Source of the DNA: Lithodes maja
Lineage: Eukaryota > Arthropoda > Malacostraca > Decapoda > Lithodidae
Assembly (NCBI GenBank): GCA_037953745.1
Contig: JBAKBP010000196.1
Span: 82,501 to 146,500, forward strand
Length of the DNA stretch: 64,000 nucleotides
Direction: 5' to 3'
Position numbers and translations under genes: made by a program. Of the stretch, positions 53,694 to 62,859 are shown piece after piece (within the stretch, counting starts at the first letter, position 1; each line of letters begins with the position of its first letter). Under the pieces are notes generated by a model. It was given only the letters and a program-made list of their open reading frames with translations, was not told the origin of the DNA and searched no databases.

Positions 53694-53994
53694 AGGCGGA
53701 ATGACGCTACTTGGTTCAGCGTCTCCGATAGAATCCACAGAAAGACATCCAAGAAGTTGGAAAGCTTTATTATAACAATTCTTAAGTTATTATTTATTTT
53801 TTATTTTTTACGAAGATTTTTCGTAGTTAGTACCCAATCATAAAGATGATTCCATAAGAGAATGAGCGCTGCACTTGTGATGTCGGCACTCTTTCCCCTG
53901 TGGCGGGTGTTTCAAACAGGCTGACTGCGGGTGTTTGAAAGAGAGCTATTATATAATAGGCATATCGTCAATGATGGAGGGGCCACTAATAAAT
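53694..53994 (-). repeat. DIRS copy 1: 5'-side inverted terminal repeat
   Basis: The reverse complement aligns with 12095-12395 at roughly 92% identity. It contains the TACGAA / TTCGTA hairpin (about 53806-53826). It ends GGGGCCACTAATAAAT at 53994, as predicted by the internal complementary region at 12510-12548. Confidence 0.85.
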
Positions 53995-54669
53995 TAAGAA
54001 AGTTAAGGTTAGTTTTGGTTACAATAAGCTGCACAGTAAAGAAAAATATAGATATTATAATATTTTTTCCAGATGTACTGTAGGTTATTATGAAAGTTTG
54101 TCCTCATATACTTGGAAAGAAAAGAAAATTTTGAAAATAGATTTTTATACTTGATATAATAATATTATACAGCAGAGGTTTTGTATACAGTATACCTAAA
54201 AAAGAAAAGTAAAGAATAGTATACACCACATTTGATGGTAATTGTAGCCAACTTCGAATGAAATTTCCTCTGGTACTATTACCCAGAAACTTGTACCTTT
54301 TCCCAAAAATATTCTGAGTTAATGAAAGCTTAGTGTATAGATTTGTCTTATATATTTAATTATAGATATATATTTTCTAACCTATCTATTCAATTTTGGA
54401 TAGATTCTACTCATCAAATTCTACTTATCAAATATTGTACTGTTTATTCCAGTTATATATTTTACTGTGGTCCTGTGGTGATGGGCTGGTCTATCAGAGT
54501 GAGAACTGAGCGATCTCTGCCATACCCATAGCTTACTCTGACTGTTCCTTTTACTTATATGTTTTCTAGATCTCAAGTGACGGCGTCTCTTCCGTGGATT
54601 GACCTCCCAATCTACCAAGATTGGAAGCCAAAGCGTCACATTTTTCCTTTGCCCCTCAACTTTCTCTTC
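53995..54669. other. Non-coding right flank of the DIRS nest
   Basis: AT-rich; nothing recognised. Two GGTTAG-like motifs near 54008. Confidence 0.5.
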
Positions 54670-54893
54670 ATAATTGCTGAGGGGCACAGGGCCCTGGGTT
54701 GGGCTTTGGTTTCCTGGGCGTTTCAGCACCCTGCTCAGCTCCCCGCCATGGAGTGGCTTCGGTCACCCAGGCTTTATTGTGGTCGGCAGGGAGGGTTCTG
54801 TGGAGGCGCTCGGTTATGGCCTTGGCCTTGCTCGGGGCCTTGGGGCTGTTCGGCCAGGCAGCTTGGGGAACAGCAACAACAACAACAACAACT
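54670..54893 (+). mobile_element. 3' end of jockey-like LINE, (AAC)n tail (copy J2)
   Basis: It ends with RSVMALALLGALGLFGQAA in frame and a (CAA)n tail (54870-54893), as in J1 and J3. Here the stop after QAA is lost (TGG), so the frame reads on into the tail as a Thr run. The upstream 130 bp do not resemble J3, so this may be another subfamily. Confidence 0.6.
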
Positions 54894-55831
54894 GTGGTCC
54901 TTAAAACAAAAAGAGAGGATTATATATCGTTGGGTCGGGCGCCAGTTGGACTATGTAATAGTCCGTCAGGCGCCTGGCCCAGGGAGCCGGTTTATATGAA
55001 AGGTACGCCTAGAAGTGGTAGACTAAAGTCGATATCACACCAGCTCCTTTTCCATAAACATTTATCGTCAACACTGGTCTGTCAGCTTATGAGGTAAGCA
55101 TTTTTAATAATTTTGTCATAAAATACAAACTATCTTCAGTTCAGCTTCCAATAGCGTGCAAAAGATCCCAGAAATTGTTCTAGAATGAACGATCAATATT
55201 TGTGTTATAACCCTTGATCAATTTTGTATGTATTCGCTCAATTGGCTAGTTTCTGGTTGTGGGGAAACATGGAATAAAATCTGCTTTATCTATTTTATAA
55301 TTTAGTGTAATTGTTTTTCCCATCTGAATTGTACTTTTCTGGGATTTTTTTTTGGGGGGGGGGGGGGTAAAGTGCTCTTCCTGGTCAAAGCCAGTGATAA
55401 CATCATCAGCTTCATTGCAAGATTAATATAGCTGTTTTCTTTCACAACTGGAAAACCATCGCCGTGAACGTTTAATATATTTCATTAATTAGGTATATTT
55501 GTAAGTTAAGGGGGTATGTGACACTTACTAACAAAAATCTAAACTATTTGAAGTTAAGACTTGAAGCTTTGCAGATGAATAGGCACCTATGTTGCCTACA
55601 TTGTGTGTGAACAAGAATGATATATACAGTATACTGTATATACGTACAGTATATGTATAGCAACTTTAAATTTCATAACGGCATTAATACTCAACCAATT
55701 TTATTCATTTTTGGCTCTGAATAATCATTTGACATCTTTACAGCCCTATGCAAAAAAAATATTTAAAATTTCCCATACATCATGGAATGCCGCCATCTTG
55801 TTATATCATGTATTTCTGACGTAACGTAATA
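54894..55831. other. Non-coding DNA, no recognised gene
   Basis: Contains a G-run at about 55355-55367 and TA-rich dinucleotide runs near 55620-55655. No gene was recognised. Confidence 0.5.
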
Positions 55832-56340
55832 TACGGTTTTGACAACCCGTAAGGGAAGGAAGGAAAAATTAATATTTATTGGTGGCTCATGAAGTCAATG
55901 ACGTAAGAGCCTATGATAATATGGCCTCGTTCCGGGCTCCTCAGAGCCCGGGTTAACCTCGATCACGACGGTCGAGAAGCAAGATCATCTTAGGGGGTAC
56001 CCCTTAATCATTTCTAAGGTACATCATTGGGACGGAGCCACTGAAAAGTAGAAAATAAAAAAGAAAAGAATTAACACGGTTTGAACACGCGCCTATGCGC
56101 ATTCCGATCTTCCTCTGCTTCCCATACCTTGCCTGTTACCCCCACCTCCCCAGGTGCGATCTCTAATGTATATATCAAGTTGAACATGTGTATGGGAAGG
56201 GGATGGTGGGAGGGCAATTGTCGTCATTGACTTCAGGAGCCACCAATAAATATTAGTTTTTCCTTCCTTACCTTACGGGTTGTCAAAACCGTAATTTATT
56301 GGTGACTCCTTACGTCAATGACGTAAGAGCCTAGAATATC
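55832..56340 (-). repeat. DIRS copy C terminal repeat and internal complementary region
   Basis: 56225-56281 is the inverted copy of the first 60 bases of the element. The following 40 bases, with ATTTATTGGTGACTCC, stand for the lost opposite terminus. This matches the architecture at 12033-12548 and 32161-32690. Confidence 0.8.
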
Positions 56341-56441
56341 ACGACCGGTGGAGGGACCTTCATATGCTCATCAAGCTAAAAAACAAGAATCTATTAGGAA
56401 GACCAAAACAAAAAAAGAAGAAAACTGTGACATGTGTTTAA

Positions 56442-56910
56442 CCCTCCAGACTCGGTTGGGCTCTGAGGCCTCCATAAAAAACACCCCGCGGAACCCGGAA
56501 GGGTGCTGAGGCTCCGGCAGCTTGAAAGCCTGTAAGCTTGGTGTGCGAGGCGTCCGTCCGACACATGTAAACAAAACCGGCTCGACCGACGCCGCGCATC
56601 TCCGACCACAAGAAGGAGCGCGTTGCTTGTTCGGTTGTGCCTGTATGTTATTGTTAAGTAGTCAAACGTAGTGTAAAGTGGCTGATTTGGCCACAAAGTT
56701 ATCTCCACTTAAATCATCATCACAACTGAACCAGTTGACTTAGAAAGCTCTACTTAACGCCATTCTACAGGTACGAACCACATCTACGTTTGGGGATGCG
56801 CAGGAATGTGGAAGCAGTCAGAATAACAAAAATACGGTAGCCTAGGCGTAGACGTTTTTCGGCCAAAACCCCCGGGTTTCACTATGGAATACATAGCCGG
56901 GGCTGGAGGG
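56442..56910. mobile_element. piggyBac-type MITE related to the piggyBac at 12883-26650
   Basis: 469 bp, from CCCTCCAGACTCGG to CCGGGGCTGGAGGG, with TTAA at 56438-56441 and 56911-56914. Its 56688-56775 stretch matches the piggyBac subterminal region 25728-25815. No transposase. Inserted in the 3' region of DIRS copy C, the same part of the element where the full-length piggyBac entered DIRS copy 1. Confidence 0.8.
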
Positions 56911-57189
56911 TTAAATATAAGAGTATAGCAGTAAGAAAAGATGTATAAGGCGGGTACCATTAAAGAAGCTTTATCTCAGAAAAACAGAACTACTGAGGTG
57001 GGAAAACTGGTAATCGTATATCACAAAATTAAAATTAGAAATAAAGTTACACATTTATAGTCGCAATAATGTATAGATATTGCTATGTAACAGATCTGGT
57101 GCAGTAATAACACTCCTGCTATCCATTCCGGATTGTGTGTCCTGCCAACTTGTCATGGAACTTAACATCCTTTTTCATTTAAGGTGAAT

Positions 57190-58232
57190 GGTAGGACACA
57201 CCTTCTATTACCTTACAACAAATCCACCGCAACCCTGCTCACAAGTTGGACAGAACACGAATACATCCCTCAACTCACCATAAACAACACACCCCTAACA
57301 CATACACACACACACCCAAAATCCTAGGAGTAACATATGATACTCATATGACATTCAAACAGCACACCACAAACATTAAAAAGAAACTGACACCCAGACT
57401 TAACGCCCTCAGGTCACTTACTCACACAAAATTTGGACACAACAAAGAAACTACCACCACAGTATATAAAAAATACATAAGATCAGTGATGGAATACGCA
57501 AGCCCAGCCTGGGCTTCTAACCTAGCTGAAACACAGACCTTACAGACTATTCAAAACAAAGCCCTGAAGATCATTACAGGCTGCACAGCTACTGCACCCA
57601 CAGATCACCTACATCAAGAAACCAAAATCCTCAAAGTCAAAGACCATCTGGACATGAGAGGCACTCAATTCCTGGCAGCAGCCTCCACGAACCAAGACCA
57701 CCCACTAAACTACATGGCAACACACCCACAGACACCAAGAAATATCAAAACAACACCCAGCACACGGTATCACACACAATTATTGTCCTCTCTCCCTCCC
57801 TGCCCACCCCGAACCAACTTCCAGAAGCACATCCATACTCATATCTCTCACCGATCCATCCACTCACTCACAGACAACACGCAGCTGCATGCACGACCTC
57901 CCGAAATCCATCCTTCCGAATCCTCCCTTCCTCGCGAGGACAGAGTCCACCTGGCCAGGCTGAGATGCGGACACCATCCAGCTCTCCTGAGCTATCAGAA
58001 GAGACTGGATGACTCCGTTGTCGACGCCTGCCCGGGATGTAACACAGCACCCCATACCATTAAACACATCATAGAAGACTGCATTTCACACAACCACTTA
58101 TGCCAACAACACAATCCACACTCAATGATAGCTCTGTGGGAAAGCCCGATCGTGGCCATGGCCTTTCTCAGGGACTCGGGGCTGTTCGGCCAGGCAGCAT
58201 AGGGAACAACAACAACAACAACAACAACAACA
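57190..58232 (+). mobile_element. Jockey-like LINE, 5' truncated, (AAC)n tail (copy J3)
   Basis: It carries the RT C-terminal ORF 57246-58202 and a (CAA)n tail (58203-58232). It interrupts DIRS copy C between the recombinase and the internal complementary region. The RT core is absent. The 5' boundary is uncertain (57180-57240). Confidence 0.75.
57246..58202 (+). CDS. Jockey-like RT C-terminal region with zinc-knuckle-like motif (318 codons)
   Basis: Starts in the RT thumb (KILGVTYDTHMTFKQH), then YIRSVMEYASPAWASNL, IQNKALKIITGC and a long variable His/Thr/Pro-rich part. The segment LARLRCGHHPALLSYQ and CPGCNTAPHTIKHIIEDC (C-x2-C...H...C) resembles the C-terminal CCHC region of jockey- and I-type LINEs. 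It ends MAFLRDSGLFGQAA. The displayed Met is not the real start: the element is 5' truncated. Confidence 0.8.
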   Translation: MDRTRIHPSTHHKQHTPNTYTHTPKILGVTYDTHMTFKQHTTNIKKKLTPRLNALRSLTHTKFGHNKETTTTVYKKYIRSVMEYASPAWASNLAETQTLQTIQNKALKIITGCTATAPTDHLHQETKILKVKDHLDMRGTQFLAAASTNQDHPLNYMATHPQTPRNIKTTPSTRYHTQLLSSLPPCPPRTNFQKHIHTHISHRSIHSLTDNTQLHARPPEIHPSESSLPREDRVHLARLRCGHHPALLSYQKRLDDSVVDACPGCNTAPHTIKHIIEDCISHNHLCQQHNPHSMIALWESPIVAMAFLRDSGLFGQAA

Positions 58233-58339
58233 TTGGTAATAAAAGCAGTGAACAAATATGTCCATCTACTTATTGGCCTCAGGGGGCATGTTCCAGCCCC
58301 AACGCTATGCTTGGTAATTTGGGTCTTCTCCAGATGTAC

Positions 58340-59440
58340 CGACAAGCATATGGCTAGGAATGCATTACTAGAGGACCAAAGACCCGTCTGAGTTATATCC
58401 TCCACTGAAAAAAACATTGAGGAAAACTAATGGTAGTGGCCCATATGTGCATATCATGGGCTTTTGCAATCACCTGAGGCTCAGCTTCTTTAATTACATC
58501 TGCAATAATGGATGCTAACACTTTCTTTCCTAACCTTATTGAACCATCTGGAGAAACCCACAATTGTGCCTTATTCCTAGGAATAACAAACTTAGAGTAG
58601 GTATATAGTGCCTTAACAGGGCATAGAGCATGGAGTATCTTTGCTCTTTTCAAGGCAGGAATAGAGAAAGGTGTAAGGATATGTTCCTGGTGCTCATTTT
58701 TGCGATGAATCTGGTGCAGTAACAATATGTACAGAGTAATTACTAGGGGCAAAACATAGACAGTTAGTAGACCTTGCCATGGCTGTCAATTCTGAGACCC
58801 TATGGCCAGTAGCCAGGGTCATCAGAAACACACACTTATTAAGTTTCTTGTCTATCTTTGGTCTCACAGAATAAGACCTAGACTGTGACAAAGTTAGGAC
58901 CTTCGAGATTGACCATTGAGGAAGCAAATGACGATTTGGGGCTCTGAGCTTAAAACAAGCCTTCATAAAACCCTGTTCGTCTTTCTGGGGTAAAGATGAA
59001 CCAGTAAGCGTAAAGAAGGGTTTCTTTATGCCGATACGTGGTTTATAAGTGTGTTAACTGTTTGTTTTTTAAAGTCAGTTAAGTAATTTAGGTGCTTCAA
59101 CAACAAAGCAACCGATGGAGACTGCTGGTCTGACTCTACACTCTAAGTTGTAAATTGTTTCCAGTGTAAACTATGCTGTCTTAAAGTGGACGCTGTGTAT
59201 TGACTTGTGAGCGTATCCGTGACTTCCTTGTCGTAGGACGGTAGCCACTTGGATTTGAGAATGTCAACATAGCAAAATTGAGCGAGGTCTGCAGGTTTCC
59301 AATTTCTTTCAAGTGGAAATAGGACAGGGGGGGTTGCAGAGGTTTGTTGTACCACTGAGTAAGTTGAGTGTGCCACACCTGAGTAGGCCACATTGGAGCA
59401 ACCAGGACCACTTGAACCTGGAACGACCTGAGGTGATGAA
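58340..59440 (-). pseudogene. DIRS copy C tyrosine recombinase (degenerate)
   Basis: Frames 59391-59143 (FCYVDILKSKWLPSYDKEV, TASTLRQHSLHWKQFTT), 58966-58694 (MTLATGHRVSELTAM with the first catalytic Arg) and 58752-58393 (CPVKALYTYSKFV, AKAHDMHIWATTI). The His-x-x-Arg pair is His-x-x-His here, and the Tyr position reads FLAICLSV (Tyr to Cys, about 58345). Catalytic residues are lost in addition to frame breaks, so the copy is old and dead. Confidence 0.8.
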
Positions 59441-60045
59441 TGATTCTCACATCGTAAATCGTAAATCTATGTCCACCTGTTCCAATTCACTGTGAGGGCA
59501 TCTGGGCCCCCTTCTCGTGTTATGTGATTCAGAGATATGTAAGACTGGAGCTTCGTTGATTTACGAGATGCAAACAGATCGGTTTGAGGTGAAAATGGCA
59601 GAATTAAGTGGTTGAATGCCTTTTCTTTGAGAGCCCATTCCGCTGAGGTAATCTTTCCCTTGGACAGAGCATCCGCCCACAGATTGGAGACCCCTGGTAG
59701 ATATGTTGCATGGATTATTATGGAATGTTTTTTGGGCTAGAAAGAATATATTTTCCCGAGAGATCCTGGAGAAACCTGGACCGGGTGGGGACCTGTTTTT
59801 TCAAGCAAATTACAATGGTCATGTTGTCCATCCGGAATGCAATTAACCTGGAGGTCAATGACATCGCATGAACTCTGGGAAAAACAGAGGAACTGCTAGC
59901 TCTTGGGCATTGATGTGACACTGACTTAATGTTGTCCATTTTCTGTAATTCTGATGACCTTCCGTCGATTGATAGCCCCATCCTATCAGCCTCGAGGCAT
60001 CTGTGTCCACCCATAGAGTGGGAGGTGGATCGGTATAATCCTGCG
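59441..60045 (-). pseudogene. DIRS copy C RNase H remnant
   Basis: Minus frames read a WIDTDASR-like start near 60020-59990, LIAFRMDNMTIVICLKKQ (near 59830), and a VSNLWADALSKG-like segment (59690-59650), the RNase H parts of DIRS pol. Frame breaks throughout. The RT that should lie upstream is missing. Confidence 0.65.
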
Positions 60046-61069
60046 TAGTGGGAGTAATTATATCTCAGGAATTTGGCCTAGTTACAGATTAGTTTTGTTT
60101 GTTTGTACTTGTATATCTATTATGAATGTTACGTCGGAGATGGTTAGAAGTGGAAAATATACTGAATAAATTAATGTTTACAGAGTATCTGTGGACTCAC
60201 TTTCTACAATTTCCCAGCTCAGCTGATGGACGACGAGTGGAGGCGAGTCGAGTTGTAAACTTATATTCTATTGGTCAATAAACTGGGTGTGACGTCACGA
60301 GCGATGCTGGCATATGAATGGTTGTTGTTGGAGTACGTCACTGTCTAGACGGTGACGTCACAAATTCTCGCGATATTTGAACGGCTGTAGAAATACACGT
60401 AAGTCCATATAATGAGCCTCTTTTGTTTCTCAATCCCTCTACGACGTCACATTGATTCATTTATTATCCTTGGTGTTTATAAGATCTCAGAGTCGGCCAT
60501 ATTTGAAATGGTGGAACTGTTGTTCAATGAATAGGGAAGTGTTTTTGCTTTATGAAAACACCTACAATATCTTCTATTTAACGGGATTATGAACGGAGCT
60601 TCCAGCGGCATTGTGTTAAATTGGCTGCAGACCATTATTCTCCAATACACCAAGGGTAAAGGTTTTATACCGTCGTTATTTGGGTCCAAGCCTAGGCTAC
60701 GTTTACCACGGAATCTTTAATGTATATCCTCAATACAGACTTATTTCCTTCACTTACCTCGTCAATAATAACCCATATAGGTGCAGAGGGCATGAATTAT
60801 ATCAAAGAAAAAGTGATGTTGAAACATTATCTGCAATTTAGCCATGTTGATCAACTCTTAGCCCACTTAATATAATATTGTGGAACAGATCTACTGTACC
60901 GGTATTTAGGAGGTGGTTTTCGTTTGTGGATTTGTATATTTTTCACACAACTAGTATTATGACATAATTAATGCACTGTAATTCGCATATTGATATTCAA
61001 ACAGTAGCCTAATTGAATGACCGAGGTTACTCTGATTTATATTGACTAATCTCGCGGTATTTTTTACCT
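60046..61069. other. Non-coding DNA, no recognised gene
   Basis: A CpG-containing stretch (60230-60370) precedes AT-rich sequence. The ORF at 60477-60689 has no known features. Confidence 0.5.
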
Positions 61070-61310
61070 CCGAGGTTAGTCTAATATGGAGGCCCTAGGC
61101 CTATTTGCTGACCATGAATCCTGCGAGGTTAGTCTAGTTTGTATTTGCTGACCATGAATCCTCCGAGGTTAGTATTATTTGTATTTGCCGACTTTGAATC
61201 CTCCGAGGTTAGTATTATTTGTATTTGCCGACTTTGAATCCTCCGAGGTTAGTCTAGTTTGTATTTGCTGACCATGAATCCTCCGAGGTTAGTCTGATTT
61301 GTAGTTGCTA
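61070..61310. repeat. 40-bp tandem repeat, about 6 imperfect copies
   Basis: Copies begin GAGGTTAGTCTAGTTTGTAT and end ACCATGAATCCTCC. Variants (ATTATTTG, GCCGACTTTG) alternate in a way that suggests a two-unit duplication. Confidence 0.85.
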
Positions 61311-61410
61311 ACAGCGAGGGTGTGGGGGCGCAGCCCCTACTACGAACACTATATTAGGTTAGATTGGCTTGATTGGTTAGGTTAATGCCGTCGGACGAGT
61401 GTGGCGAAGT

Positions 61411-61640
61411 AGCTGGCATGCAAGGCCTAGTTTTGTATCCTACGTACTGGGTACAATGAATCCGCAGTAGCTGGCATGCAAGGGCTAGTTTTGTATCCTA
61501 CGTACTGGGTACAATGAATCCGCAATAGCTGGCATGCAAGGGCTAGTTTTGTATCCCATGTACTGAGTACTATGGACCCGCAGTAGCTGGCATGCAAGGG
61601 CTAGTTTTGTATCCCACGTACTAGGTCTAGGTTAGGTTAG
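61411..61640. repeat. 58-bp tandem repeat, 4 copies, ending in TTAGG-like run
   Basis: AGCTGGCATGCAAGG recurs at 61411, 61469, 61527 and 61585, exactly 58 bp apart. The last copy passes into GGTTAGGTTAGGTTGGGTTG (61626-61650). Another GGTTAG cluster lies just upstream (61354-61382). Confidence 0.85.
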
Positions 61641-61650
61641 GTTGGGTTGT

Positions 61651-62079
61651 TTGGTTAGGTTAATATACTAGTCTCAGAAACAAGATTCGCAGTTTTTACC
61701 CCACAATTTCCCTATTTTTCATAGCCCTTCCCACTATCGGGGGCCGTGTATTTAGATTCATGGATAATGGGTAAATAGTAATTTCCATGAACGAATTTTA
61801 TTATAGAAAGCTTATAAATCATATAAATAACAAATCCACAAAAAAAAAATCCTTGAAAATAGCTGTGGTCCGTCTCCTTAATATTGACCGCAAAAAACGT
61901 CCATTCTAATCAATCTCAGAGCTCTTTCGGACATCCTCACTGTTTACAAACGCCTTCTTTATGCAGTATAATCGATATTTACCCCCTGCTGGCAACATAG
62001 ATGACGATTTCAATAATTCATGGGGGGGGGGGGGGGGGTTGATGGAGGAGAGGGGGCAAACCCCCCCCTCAACCCATCG
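61651..62079. other. Non-coding DNA with G-run
   Basis: Contains a G-run at 62022-62038 next to the LINE fragment; no gene. Confidence 0.5.
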
Positions 62080-62827
62080 TGTAGTGATAGACAATAAGTT
62101 AAATTTCTCAGAACATTTAGCAGAAAAGATAAACAAAGCCAATAGAATTGTAGGGCTGATAAGGAGGACATTTGTGTCACTTGACGAAGAAATATTCAGG
62201 AATCTCTATACAGCGCTGGTTAGGCCGCACCTGGAATATGCGAACCAGGTGTGGGCTCCATATAGGTAAAGGATATAGAAGCAGTGGAGAAAGTGCAGAG
62301 GAGAGCTAGCAAGCTAGTTCCAACGTTGAAGAACGCGGGCTATGAGCAAAGGTTGAGGACACTGGGACTTCCGACACTGGCATATAGCAGAAAGATAGGG
62401 GATATGATAGAGACTTTTACGATAGTGTCAGGAAAGTATGATGAGGATGTGTGTGAAGGTATCTTCTTGATGCGGGAGGGAACAAGAACGAGAGGACACT
62501 CTAAGAAAATTTACAAAGAAAGAAATAGGCTTGAAAAGGCAAAGAACTCATTTTGTGATAGAGTGGTAAATGAGTGGAACGCACTGCCCCAGTATGTAGT
62601 CGATTCCGAATCAATAAGGAAGTTTGAAAGTAATCTTGATAAAGCATGGGGAAGACAAGATTTGAAGTTTGATTATAAAGCAAAAATACAGAATAGTAAA
62701 ATTTTTGCGTCTGCTGCCGCCGCTGCCAACACAGTGAACGTCCGCAATAGTGCAAGTACTGGCACTGAGCTGGATACACAGGCCTAGTTTGCCTTTTTCC
62801 AGAGGATCTACTGTAAGAAAATGTAAG
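62080..62827 (+). pseudogene. CR1-like LINE family X, copy X3 (5' truncated)
   Basis: It starts abruptly within RT at VVIDNKLNFSEHLAEKINKAN and continues ANRIVGLIRRTFVSLDEE, RPHLEYANQVWAPYR, then (after a break at 62267) VQRRASKLVPTLKNAGYEQRL to RVVNEWNALPQYVV and the Ala-rich end. The 3' end (CTGTAAGAAAATGTAAG) is the family terminal repeat with one change. The catalytic YADD is not included. Confidence 0.85.
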
Positions 62828-62859
62828 TGTATCCCACATTCGAATTATAACTAAGACCA

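Larger units (their letters stand above)
12033..53994 (-). mobile_element. Old DIRS1-like retrotransposon (copy 1), split into several pieces by nested insertions
   Basis: The left end (12033-12395) and right end (53694-53994) are inverted repeats, roughly 92% identical by eye. Between them, on one strand and in the right order, lie the parts of one element: internal complementary region (12440-12560), tyrosine recombinase and RNase H/RT (26655-29556), gag C-terminus (44338-44847), gag body (47535-49720), and 5' leader (49721-50420 and 51055-51575). No part is present twice. The pieces sum to a little over 8 kb, close to the 8,041 bp of the uninterrupted DIRS copy at 32161-40201. Reading them as one element is an inference; two abutting partial copies are the alternative. 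Confidence 0.7.
55832..60045 (-). mobile_element. Diverged, broken DIRS1-like element (copy C)
   Basis: Left end at 55832 (ACGGTTTTGACAACCCG). Its internal complementary region at about 56225-56330 repeats the left end inverted and then an AATTTATTGGTGACTCC stretch representing the missing right end. The recombinase (58340-59400) and RNase H (59718-60014) follow on the minus strand. No RT core, gag or right terminal repeat is found to the right, so it is truncated near 60045. A piggyBac MITE (56442-56910) and a jockey-like LINE (about 57190-58232) interrupt it. Sequence is much diverged from copies 1 and A. Confidence 0.75.

Noticed and set aside
54674..55097. ORFs with poly-Gln, poly-Asn and poly-Thr
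   Set aside because: Three frames of the (AAC)n LINE tail.
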